Assembly (NCBI RefSeq): GCF_002105155.1
Contig: NW_019029044.1
Location: 154,813-218,812, forward strand
DNA: 64,000 nt
Direction: 5' to 3'
Source of the DNA: Lobosporangium transversale
Taxonomy: Eukaryota > Mortierellomycota > Mortierellomycetes > Mortierellales > Mortierellaceae
Of this stretch, positions 23,638-35,100 are shown piece by piece. The position numbers and the translations under genes were made by a program. The first letter of the stretch is position 1. Each line of letters opens with the position of its first letter. The notes below the pieces were generated by a model that saw only the letters and a program-made list of their open reading frames with translations, ran no database searches and was not told where the DNA came from.

Positions 23638-24407
23638 GATATACTTTCGCGTTTGTAGTTATCCTGCAAGCACCAGAGGACAAACATGGCAGCAAAAATG
23701 TCTTTGTTCCTCTCAGGCTGGGGACAGTCGCAAATGTTAAGAAGGCTTTGCAATACTTATGGAGGCAACAGTCTTCTTTGACAGCTCCGTATCCCAATCC
23801 CGCCCCAAACCCAAGAACGGATGTACCACTAGCGGAGGCGATCAAAAATTATGGAGAGAAACTTGTCCATCACAAAGTAACGACAGGCACCTTATCCCGC
23901 ACTGCCACCTGTGCCGTACGAGAACCTTACAACACTAAAATGTACCTGCGTATGTTGGCCTTTACATGGCGCATGCTTCCGACGGTTGGAGTAAGCGGCA
24001 GGCGACCTTCCGACGGTTGGAGTAAGCGGCAGGCGACCTTACGACAGTGTTGCGCGATTTCAATATATGAGGGAGAGGCTATGCCTCCTTGCACGCCATC
24101 ATATGTTGCTGCGGGATGAGGATATCCGAAACTTGAACCTGGCTAACACATTCAATATTCAGACCCGTCACCCCGCGCCAGGGTCAAAGCTGGCGTCGGG
24201 GCTTGTCTTCTGCATCACACGTGGAAAGACAAACCATAAAGGTGTCGAACTCTATGCGACAGCTTATCGACATAAGCTGTTCTTAAGGTGCACCGTGGGC
24301 GGGTTTGCATTTTATATACTAGAACGGTTCCAGGTAAATGATGCCGTCAGCCTTGACGCGAGCGTATGATTTTTTCTCATTCAATTACACGAAGTGACAT
24401 ATATCCT

Positions 24408-24440
<33 letters not shown>

Positions 24441-25161
24441 CCCTATTGTAGGTAGGTGTTCAAGGAGCCTCTTCTCAATTTTGCGGACCCTGACGAGTGG
24501 TACAGCATCAAGGTGCTAACAGGGGGTGGCACAAGCCAAGAACGGTTAGAGAACCGAAAGGAAGCGCTTGTTGGCCGAACCCAAATGAGCACTACGGCGG
24601 CTGTAATGCGTGCCTGCGACGTGCATTCGGCCAAAATTACGCACTCTGGCCGATATGCAGGGGTCTCGGAAGCCTACGAAAGAGGCTTAAGCCTGGACGA
24701 TATTCCACTTGGGAAGGTAGCTACAAGAGGCAGAAAACTGTTGGCTGCATCCTTGAGCCAAAAGAGGCTGAGAAAATACAATGTACAAGCAATCCATTGT
24801 CGTGAAATTTGTGATATTCCAAGGTGTTTAGCATAAGTATCATCCAGAAAAAAGCATTATCGTCAACACTATTAACAAGACAAAACACCATCAAAGCGCT
24901 ATCAAAGCATTTTTAACTCGACTCGGCTACCAACGCACTATAGCAGAAATAATTGAATACTTCATCAATATAAAAACTGTCTTAATCATTAACACTGTCT
25001 CTACCATAAAAAGATTTTGTCTATTTCGCTTCACAAATCCATTTTGTGGAAAAAGATTTGTGAAGCGAAATATAAAAATTTTGTGACTTGGTATCCTTCT
25101 GTGTCCACCTGTGTCCGCCTGTGTCCATCTGAATGGACACAGGTGAGCAATTTCGTTTCAC
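21829..25161 (+). mobile_element. Crypton element, tandem copy 1
   Basis: This 3,333-bp unit begins at AATCTAT (21829-21835). The same 7-mer recurs at the junction with copy 2 (25162-25168) and at the far end (28496-28502). It carries one plus-strand, four-exon tyrosine-recombinase gene. There are no terminal inverted repeats or long target duplication, as expected for Cryptons, which integrate as circles by recombination at short identical sequences. Confidence 0.8.
22185..24836 (+). pseudogene. Crypton tyrosine recombinase (Ndc10/GCR1-like), decayed, copy 1
   Basis: Exons by splice signals: 22185-22583, 22673-23363, 23659-24333 and 24456-24836. Exon 1 has a basic, Thr/Ser-rich N-terminus. 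Exon 2 holds a Gln-Gly-Glu repeat. Exon 3 includes the Ndc10 domain-2-like region LLRDEDIRNLNLANTF ... ITRGKTNHKG ... YRHKLFLRCTVGGFAFYIL. Exon 4 has the catalytic THSGR ... GVSEA block of Crypton recombinases. Defects: in-frame TAG codons at 22512 and 22566, a 31-bp tandem duplication (23978-24039) that shifts the frame, and a probable shift near 24700 that removes the expected active-site Tyr. The element would need a recombinase from elsewhere to move. Confidence 0.75.
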
Positions 25162-26933
25162 AATCTATAATGGATTATGATGCCAAATCCAGCCCTTTTT
25201 CCATTTAAGGGTATTATGTTTCATGTCTGTACGTACAAGACATGTGTCCGTTTTGTGGCTTTTACTCCGACACTTGTCCTGAAATTTGAATTGACATCAA
25301 ATCCATCGAAATTTTAACAATGTCATCATGGCATGCTAAAGATCTCTTTCTTTCTTCTTTATTTCACGCCTTCATTCCTCCATACATTCATATACACAAT
25401 AAAACAATAAAACCTACAATACACAGAGTAGACTTACCCTCTCCCCTGACTAAAGCTGAGAAAAATAACGGCACATTCGCATTTTCAAAGGTTCATTCCT
25501 GCTTGCTCACTTTCAAAATGACAAACAACAACGAAAAGATTTTATCCAATTTCACCTGCATGGATTTGGAACAAAGCACCAGTCAGACGAAGCCAACCAA
25601 GTCAAGTACTCGCACTGGATCCACTCGTGCAGCACCGAGGAGAAAAAGAGTTATTCTGACTGACGAAACGACTCCAGAGCCTTCACCAGTGGCACAGACT
25701 GTTAGAGTTAGTGCAAAGTCTTTTAAGCGCCCTAGGCGTTGTGAGGCTGATTCTTTATCCTCAAATTTCCTTCACTCCGGCCCATTGACAGAGGAAGAGC
25801 TGGCGCTGGCGAACGCACGGAAGGAGTCGGCGAGAAGTGTGCTGTAGATGATTTTAGATGATCCAGATTCATCGACGACAGTGAATCAATATAAGACATA
25901 GCTCCGGCTGTGGGAGGTATGTTTGATCATCAAAATGTGGCTATGAGCTATCTCAGACAGGCTAGCAAACTAGACGACTTGGCTAATTCTCTTTTTTGTT
26001 TTTAGCAATACTGCAATGAAAATTATCAAGGTGACTGTAGCGTCGATGCGAAACGCATGCTTGAATACTTCACAACGGTTGTCTTCAAGCGAACAGTGAA
26101 GCGATTGATCGGCACAGATCGTTGCTATCGTGGCGCTATTGGGTATGCCCAGCAAGGTGGAGGAGATTCTTCGAATTCTCAGGCTGGGGAAGACGCAGTC
26201 TATGAGGGAGAAGAGATCGACGAATTAGTCGAGGCAGATATCGACGAACATGAACTAAGCGACATGGAGCAGAGACTGGAGACATTAGATAATAGCGAGC
26301 AAGTTGATGACGACGACGGCCAAAGCATAGACCAAGGTCAACAACAGGGACAGGGACAGGGTCAGGAACAGGGTCAGGAACAGGGTCAGGAACAGGGTCA
26401 GGAACGGAGACAGGGTCAGGGGCAGGGACAGGAACAAGGACAGAAACAGGAACAGGATGAAGATCTGGAGCTTCAGCTGAGGTCATTAGCACAGAGAGGT
26501 AAGAAGGCTCCTCTCTCCTGGGATAATATGGAGCCACCTGAAGGAGTCGACCCACATCAATGGCAGATTGATATAGCATTGAATGATGAGGAGCGAGCAT
26601 CACATGAAGCTGTAACTGTTGGGGGTTCAAGCAAGAACATCACGCCGAAGCGGAAGACTGCAGCCGTTATCAGGACTGAAAATGAAAGAGAACAAGGTAT
26701 GTAAAGATAACCATGTATTAATATATAAATTGTCAGTACTGGGATCCAAACCTTTGGGAAGGCTCCGCTATCACGCGTACCCCAGGTGACAAGACACCAT
26801 GGCTGCAATTCAGTGTTAATTATCAATATAAATAGCCTACTAAATTATGACTTAATAAATCATTCCTTAATCCTGCATCCACCTTAATGTATCTTTGATT
26901 GTTGCAATTTGGTTGATATTTTTTATTATACAA

Positions 26934-26970
<37 letters not shown>

Positions 26971-27740
26971 GATATACTTTCGCGTTTGTAGTTATCCTGC
27001 AAGCACCAGAGGACAAACATGGCAGCAAAAATGTCTTTGTTCCTCTCAGGCTGGGGACAGTCGCAAATGTTAAGAAGGCTTTGCAATACTTATGGAGGCA
27101 ACAGTCTTCTTTGACAGCTCCGTATCCCAATCCCGCCCCAAACCCAAGAACGGATGTACCACTAGCGGAGGCGATCAAAAATTATGGAGAGAAACTTGTC
27201 CATCACAAAGTAACGACAGGCACCTTATCCCGCACTGCCACCTGTGCCGTACGAGAACCTTACAACACTAAAATGTACCTGCGTATGTTGGCCTTTACAT
27301 GGCGCATGCTTCCGACGGTTGGAGTAAGCGGCAGGCGACCTTCCGACGGTTGGAGTAAGCGGCAGGCGACCTTACGACAGTGTTGCGCGATTTCAATATA
27401 TGAGGGAGAGGCTATGCCTCCTTGCACGCCATCATATGTTGCTGCGGGATGAGGATATCCGAAACTTGAACCTGGCTAACACATTCAATATTCAGACCCG
27501 TCACCCCGCGCCAGGGTCAAAGCTGGCGTCGGGGCTTGTCTTCTGCATCACACGTGGAAAGACAAACCATAAAGGTGTCGAACTCTATGCGACAGCTTAT
27601 CGACATAAGCTGTTCTTAAGGTGCACCGTGGGCGGGTTTGCATTTTATATACTAGAACGGTTCCAGGTAAATGATGCCGTCAGCCTTGACGCGAGCGTAT
27701 GATTTTTTCTCATTCAATTACACGAAGTGACATATATCCT

Positions 27741-27774
<34 letters not shown>

Positions 27775-28495
27775 CCCTATTGTAGGTAGGTGTTCAAGGA
27801 GCCTCTTCTCAATTTTGCGGACCCTGACGAGTGGTACAGCATCAAGGTGCTAACAGGGGGTGGCACAAGCCAAGAACGGTTAGAGAACCGAAAGGAAGCG
27901 CTTGTTGGCCGAACCCAAATGAGCACTACGGCGGCTGTAATGCGTGCCTGCGACGTGCATTCGGCCAAAATTACGCACTCTGGCCGATATGCAGGGGTCT
28001 CGGAAGCCTACGAAAGAGGCTTAAGCCTGGACGATATTCCACTTGGGAAGGTAGCTACAAGAGGCAGAAAACTGTTGGCTGCATCCTTGAGCCAAAAGAG
28101 GCTGAGAAAATACAATGTACAAGCAATCCATTGTCGTGAAATTTGTGATATTCCAAGGTGTTTAGCATAAGTATCATCCAGAAAAAAGCATTATCGTCAA
28201 CACTATTAACAAGACAAAACACCATCAAAGCGCTATCAAAGCATTTTTAACTCGACTCGGCTACCAACGCACTATAGCAGAAATAATTGAATACTTCATC
28301 AATATAAAAACTGTCTTAATCATTAACACTGTCTCTACCATAAAAAGATTTTGTCTATTTCGCTTCACAAATCCATTTTGTGGAAAAAGATTTGTGAAGC
28401 GAAATATAAAAATTTTGTGACTTGGTATCCTTCTGTGTCCACCTGTGTCCGCCTGTGTCCATCTGAATGGACACAGGTGAGCAATTTCGTTTCAC
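25162..28495 (+). mobile_element. Crypton element, tandem copy 2
   Basis: A head-to-tail duplicate of 21829-25161, 3,334 bp long. The only difference I can locate is one extra T in the poly(T) run of the last intron (32 versus 31). All predicted protein segments are identical. It is followed directly by AATCTAT and then the body of the MULE-like element. Confidence 0.8.
25518..28170 (+). pseudogene. Crypton tyrosine recombinase, decayed, copy 2
   Basis: Same exon plan as copy 1 shifted by 3,333 bp, with the same two in-frame TAG codons (25845 and 25899), the same 31-bp duplication (27311-27372) and the same altered C-terminus. The shared lesions show that the decay preceded the tandem arrangement. 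Confidence 0.75.
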
Positions 28496-29429
28496 AATCT
28501 ATTTGGCAGCCCAGTTGCCAAATAACATTCATTATTTACTTGGCAGCCTACCCAGCGTTATTTGGCCTCTAACTATTTTTTTTTTTTTTTTTTTTTTTTC
28601 ATTCCTAGGAACCGTATATGTTTATAACGCTCATACTTCAAATTAATAAAGCTCCCGTCTTCTACGTCATAGTTATGTGTAGCGACATTGTCTTGTCTCA
28701 TTTAGAAAACTAATGACTTTTTTTTTTCAAGTAGGTCGCTCATACAGTTTTGGAGGTGCCATTTGGAGATCAATGCCTATGAGAGGTTTTCGCTCGGAGC
28801 AAACGCGTCTCACCTGCTACCTAGACGTCTTCAATAAATCATTCCCTAACCGTGTACATTGAAGGTTGTTTTGTGAAGATGTCATCGCCGCTGCCCTTAG
28901 TACCTCCGGCGGCATTAGCTGTGCAAGGCAATGTATCCACAGAACGCTGCCTGTTTTACCACTGATGTTATGACACTGTTATCAAAAAAAAAAAAAAAAA
29001 AAAAAAGTAGTGTATTTGGCAGCCCAGCTGCCACCCAAGAGTGCGAAGTTAAGTGGCAGCCCCAGAAGTAGGCTGCCAAATAGAGGCAAAAATTACTATA
29101 TTTGGTATGGGCTGCCAAATAGATTAATCCTTATTACCCGCTGTCTATACATTGGATATAGCAGCATGTAGTAAGCGCCTGGTACTCGAAGGGAGAGACA
29201 ACAGTTTACAGGCACTTTTACAAAAGATAATCCTGTGTTGGTGAGAAGCACAGGAGCTCCTATTGAACTTGTTAACATCCAACAAAAAAAAAGATTCATC
29301 ACTGTAGGTCAACTTAGGTTTTTGAGCGCGACATCCAGCTACAATCTAGTGACAGTAATGGTTAGAAACACATCAACGTATTTAGGCGATCGCCATACTT
29401 CTTGTTTATTGATAGATTTTTTTTATGGT

Positions 29430-29750
29430 GATGGAGTAGCTTCAGCTCAAAGTTGGAAATGATCTTGAACTCCCACTTCTTTGACTTCACCCCGACACAA
29501 CCATGCCGCCGAGCACTTTGCTAGCCATGAGTCCGAAGAAGTTGGGCCCTTGGAGCCCTGCATTATAGTATGGATACAGGCTTTAAAAAAATAAATAAAA
29601 ACTAGCAATTAATAATTTATAGCTAACAGTAGTTATGTATATGAATGAGTCTCTTACCAGTAGGCTTTGGGGATTGGAAGCAGTTTAGCAGAAACAGATG
29701 ACCTATTTGCAGCATCGATTGGAAGCTGTAGAATGGTTGACGGGCAGCAT
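29430..29750 (-). pseudogene. fragment of the 631-aa lineage-specific gene family
   Basis: On the minus strand, 29536-29430 matches two separate parts of the gene at 36683-39005: ATGGCTAGCAAAGTGCTCGG corresponds to about 38180, and the stretch encoding KKWEF ... NFELK corresponds to about 38510-38550. About 290 bp between them are deleted and the frame is broken. Farther upstream on the minus strand, a GGTAAGAG donor at about 29655 and a TTTAAAG acceptor at about 29585 resemble the exon 3/exon 4 junction of the full gene, but that part is diverged. Confidence 0.6.
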
Positions 29751-29759
29751 GCACATGAC

Positions 29760-31900
29760 ACATTGTTGGTGATCAGGACGCAGTGATTGTGTTCTTGGAG
29801 CGCGTAATTATGACTTTATCCAGCACGAACCTTTTTTTTTTTTTATTTTTTTTAGACCATCTTCTGGCGGCCTACTCGGCATGGCGTGGACACTCATATG
29901 CTCTTGGCCGAGAACTATCGCACTGAAGGGCTTTAAGCAGATCTTCGGAGAAGAGGATATTGGATTTTAACTAGACAATGTAGAGGTTAGGAAAGATTAC
30001 GGAGTCCACACACTACACCCAGTGAGCTATTCATTCATTTTGCATCAATAAGAAGGCCTAAGAATGCTATGAATTATTCATATTGTAAGCTCACGTAGTA
30101 AGTCCAGTCATTTTATATTGATTCCACCAATCAGTCAATCTATCAACCTCCTGATCGATTTATTTTGCTATGGCATTCATTTTATTAAACAGTTCGTATA
30201 TTGCTATCAAGTATAGTTCCTAGACGCTTCAGTTGAACTTCAGCAGTAATTATGAGTGTCTAATTTTACTATCCCTTAAACCGTCAACCTGGCAAATTTG
30301 CCATTATAAATGGACTTAAAATCCAGCAATTCATGGGCATTGCCTTGAAATTTTATTTCGATGTCGAAATAAATGACCGAAAACTAAACTGCCATGGAGC
30401 TATCCTGGCTTCTTTATCTGTGCCAATAAAAAACTCCTGAAGGCTTTTGCATGACACTAGCATCCTCTTGGGGGCCCATTGTGTTGTTTATTTATTGACT
30501 GGTGTAATAGAAATAGAAGTGATGATATTCGCCATAGTATCGACTTGAAAGGAGGGCAATCTGAGTTGATTCATTCTACCGCACCATAGAGTTTGCTCGG
30601 CAAGACTTGATTTGTCACATCATTTGCTTCCTCGTCTTCTTGATATATCTGGGTTGGTAAACACTGCTAATAGAGTTTGTTGGGCCTGTTGAAACCAGAG
30701 GGAACCACAGCAACATATCATACCCAAGATGATACAAATATCTCTGTTGGAGTGAGTGGTGAACTGTGTGGTTCAGATGTAGTGGACATAAAGGGCGAAA
30801 GAATGCATCGAAAGGATGTGAGCGGTTATGAGAGCAAGGAAGAAGGGGTTGGTATGCCTGTTCAAGTCCTTGGCAAGAGAGCATGAGTAGCAGTTGTGAT
30901 CAATGGTATAGTTTCTAGACCCTATCTTCCACGTACAGCATTGCATTATTGTTGTTTTCAGACCTGGCGCCAATCATGCGAGGTATTTCTTTTTCTGAGG
31001 GTTCCTTGTGTTAAACGGCCAGACAGAAAGCTTAAAAGACATACAGACACAACGGTGAAAAAAATGTATGTGAGCAAACAGTTGCTGTGTTTATTTGTTG
31101 TCTGCACATGCCTTCTATCCCTAGGAAAGGATGAAACGCGTCGGTATTAATCTCGCTTCTGTAATTCTAAATGCATATATTTTGGCGATTGGTATCAACT
31201 ATCAAGTTCGCACATACACACACCAAACGACCGCCAAAAACCACCACTCTCGCTTCTGCTCTCCCTCCATCCACAAGGCGCTGCGCAATATCACCATTAA
31301 CAAGGCACCGTCCAGTAAGAAAGGGTGCTTAGCTAGCTTTTACTCCAAGCAATAAGCACATCACCTATCTCCGCCATTGATGCCGGAACCTGAGAGCCAA
31401 CGAATATCTCTGCTTTAACGCAATAGTGCTGGGGCTGTTGGAGCAAAGAACGACATCTGAACCCATTCTCTGATAAAAAAGACTTTTTTTTTCTTTAGTT
31501 GTTACCTTTGACAAGGATATAATCACCAAGTCATATCTGTCAATGCATTTATTACCCCTGTTCAAAATTATAAATCTTCTTTTATTCATTAAATTCCTCA
31601 CAAAGCACAAAGCACAAAGCAAGGGCGAGTGCAAACAAAAGAAACTGAAAAAAAAAAAAAAAAAAAAAAATTGTGTAAAAAGGATTGACATCGACACTGT
31701 ATGCTGTATATGGAGATGATTTTTTCGAATGCTCACTTTGGTATTTCAATGCTATTGTTTCCAATCTGCTGTTCATGCGAGAGCTTGTATTTATTTGTCA
31801 ATCTCTGCTATTGACTGGGACAAAACCCCAATCCAAACAAAGGAACTGAATAAAGATTGATGTGGCCTGTGAAGCAAAGGATCGATATCAAAACTATATG
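29760..31900. other. 2.1-kb stretch without recognisable genes
   Basis: I see no gene, tRNA or element ends. Short frames exist on both strands but none has domain-like content or splice signals. Homopolymers are at about 29831-29860 (T) and 31645-31670 (A). Confidence 0.45.
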
Positions 31901-31932
31901 AGACAATGATAAAACTCATCATCAATCCAGGA

Positions 31933-31941
31933 TATAAAAAG
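31933..31941 (+). promoter_or_regulatory. TATA box upstream of the flap-nuclease/Fanzor gene
   Basis: TATAAAAAG lies 242 bp upstream of the ATG at 32183. The region between is pyrimidine-rich (about 31950-32175) with a long poly(T) run at 32085-32122, the usual look of a transcribed 5' leader here. Confidence 0.55.
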
Positions 31942-32081
31942 GGATCATTGTCTTCCTCCTTCAAAGTCCCATCCCTTTTACCACTGCCACTTGTTCCTAT
32001 ATCTTTCCCTCAATATTCTTTATCTATTCGCTTTGAATCTTTACACCATAAAAAAGCTCATCATTTTATACCTTTGTCGCT

Positions 32082-32121
<40 letters not shown>

Positions 32122-32182
32122 CATTTCTTTTCATCACCACCATTTTTCCTTTTTTCTTTCTCTTTTCGCTTAGATATTGACC

Positions 32183-35100
32183 ATGGGGCTGAAGTCCTTC
32201 TTCAAACTGGTTGCGGATCGCGGGGTTTTACCTTCGGAAACTGACGTGGGCACTTTCTTGGCGGCAAATCCTGACCATTCTGTTCATTTAGATCTCCTCG
32301 GTACGTTCTATTACGACATCCTCCGCAGAGTCGTCCATGCAAAGATGAAAAACGAAACCATCATTGATGTAGGAAGGTCCCTGGCACTCGAGATAAAGGA
32401 TCTTTTCACAACGGACAACCTGACTATACATATTGATGGGGAATCTTGTACTGAGAAAGAAAAAGCAAGGACAGAACGGCAAGCCATAAGACAAAAAAAT
32501 ATGGACGCTTTGGAGAACAATATGAGCATCTTCGAGAGAAATTCTCGGTATGGACTCGTCCTCAAGTCATGAGGCGCATCCAGAAGGGTCTTCGAGAAGT
32601 CCACACCCTGAGCGTCCAGGACAAGGATCAGCTGGCAACAGGCCTTAGTTCTGTCTTCGATGTCTGTCTGTGTGCATATGAAGCGGACCCATGCATAGGG
32701 TGCCATGATGAGGAGAATGATAGGATCGTGATATCCCAAGACTCTGATTTTTTTGCGTACGAACGAGTCTGCTTCCTAGTGCGACCCCTTCCGCACCGTA
32801 GACGGAAGTTTGGGGTTTACGATGTAGACAACGTTATCCAAGCACTAAGACTGCCAACACACGCGCATCTGGTGTTATTCTGTGCCATCGCAGGCAATGA
32901 CTACTCAAGGAACCTCGAGACGTTAGGCCCGATTACTAATCTTCGATTAATTCGAAAGGTTGCGTGGAACGAGAACTACAATAAAATGCTTCAAGATTAC
33001 CTCAGGGAAGCTAATAAGGTGTTGGGAAGGAACGTAGCCTCTAGGGAAGGCCGTTTCAGTGTAGCTCCCCGCATTTTTACTTCCGGCCATCAAACGTTGG
33101 GCCAAGCGTTACCATCGAACAATGAGTTCGATAACTTCAAGCAGCGTCTACTCAATGGAAAGGATCTTCGCCATAGAATGGCTCAGCAAAGGCGAGCGCA
33201 GCGCCGCAGAACGTAAGAAAGCTCAAGCTATAGTTTTTGGCCTTGAAACCAGACGTCCCCAATACTAATCGTTAGTCCCTTTCTTGAATAATGTAGAGGC
33301 GTACCATCATTCTATATAGCGGAAGGGGCACATAGGAACCAGTTCCGGCCCATCTTTTCTGACAAGCCGAGCATATTGAATGGGCGCACAGTTGATATCA
33401 GTAACTGCCGTCAGCACGATAGGCGAGGCCTTAAGCATCCACCACGTCGGAGAAAGGCAAAAAAGAAGCAACAGAAAAAACAAAAGCGGAAGCACAAAGG
33501 CAAGAAGCCCCACAGGGCTAAAAAAGAAGGTGCACCAATTAGGAACTTGAAGGATGCTACGAAGGTTGATCACAGCTACAGCAGTAAGCACCCTATCAAG
33601 GCCTTAACAATTGGGTCCCTTAAGGCCTCCGTGGCAAGGAAAGGCGGACTGGACGCAGATGAAAGGGATAGTATTGCAAGCCAGATCCGAGGGGCAGTTG
33701 TTGTCCTCAACCGACTACGCCGCTATGCATACTGGGCGATTGCCTTGGACATTGAGAGGATCATGCGGTTACCAGGGGCAGCAAAGTCGAGGAAAAAGGC
33801 ACTGGACGAGGTCTTGGATAGCAATGATTATTCCTTCCGTCTCGCCACCCTTCTTTTGAGTGGTCAAGGTGGCCCCAATTCAGCTTACGCGAGGGCAAAA
33901 AAACAAGGAAAGGCGGTAGAAACGCCCCATCATCACCTCGCTTATGAACATTTCAAGGTCACCACTGAACTTTCCCCAATAAAGGATATAGACATCACAT
34001 TGGGGGACTTCCAAGGCTTTGATCCCAAAAAGATCACATTTCCAAGAGCGTCAGACTTACTAATGGGCCAAGTACAGACATCATTAAGGCAGCACTACAG
34101 GAACGCAATGGTATAGCTTGTATAGGGGTATTTCCATGCATATTCTGCAATCGAATGCTCTTTATTCAGACTCTTTTTTTTATTTTTTTTTCTAGTTTGA
34201 TGTCGAGAAAACAAACGAAGATATGAGCGACATTGAGTTTTTTTTGCGGGAGAACAAAAAAGTGAAAAAATACTCAGACTTTCCTACGTCCTCCTGGTCA
34301 CCCGGGTATGTGTATCTGTCTGAACACGCCCTAGTTGACATCCTCTGGGCGAACGAAGATACCAAGCAGCTGCTGGAGCGTATTCTGCCTCTCGACAATC
34401 CTTCCAAGACTGCAATGTTTGAGTGTGTACAGGGAACAAAAGGGGTTTTGATTCAGGCTCTCTTTTGTGACATTGGAGGTGATCGCATGGTTCGTGGATA
34501 TCAAGACAAAGATCTAACTCGGTTCAAACTCAAAGGAACGATTTCTACCAACGGTCTAGTTCTGAATCTACTTGCCTATGACACAACCCAGACGAAGAGA
34601 CAGCAGCAGTCTGACGTACATGAAGAAGACCCCAGCCAAGAACTGGAGCTTTCTCAGGGATTTCTCAACACGATGTGTTCAAAGGCGGCCGGTGAAGACC
34701 TGACAGATGAAGACTACGCAGACATAAACTGGAAGAGGAGCTCCAAGCTGCTTGAAAACGTTGAGCTCACATTCAACAAACCAGGGCGATGCCCATCCGC
34801 AAACACCACAACTATCGTCGGATGTGATCCTGGTATTGTTAACGCCCTTACGTTTTCCTCCCTGGATCCTCACAACCCTAACTTGCGGCAAACGGTAAAG
34901 GTGAGAAGCAGGTTCTTGTACCTCCCCGTCCTCCGCTTCAATCACCTGTTGAACAAAAGGAAGCGTGAAAAAGGAATGATTGAGGTTGAGAGCGCCATCC
35001 CTGTGTTTGGAAGGGATACGTATAATGAGTACTTTCAATGGATGAACGAGGAGTCTCAGACACAGACAGGATCAACGAATTTGGATGTGCTTCAAGAGTT

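Larger units (their letters stand above)
21825..29129. mobile_element. MULE-like non-autonomous element, copy 2, carrying two Cryptons
   Basis: The outer ends are inverted: GATTAATCTAT... at 21825 and ...GGCTGCCAAATAGATTAATC ending at 29129. The 11-bp direct repeat CTTATTACCCG flanks it at 21814-21824 and 29130-29140, a length typical of Mutator-type transposition. Only 11 bp of the left end precede the Crypton insertion; the remaining 627 bp (28503-29129) match the reverse complement of 1278-1955. The body has poly(T) and poly(A) runs and no gene. Without its Crypton load the element would be about 638 bp. Confidence 0.75.

Noticed and set aside
25085-25165. Repeated TGTGTCC units at the Crypton 3' end as a possible CRISPR or guide array.
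   Set aside because: Only three to four short imperfect units without spacers; CRISPR arrays are not expected in a fungal nuclear genome. They may be recombinase-binding repeats.
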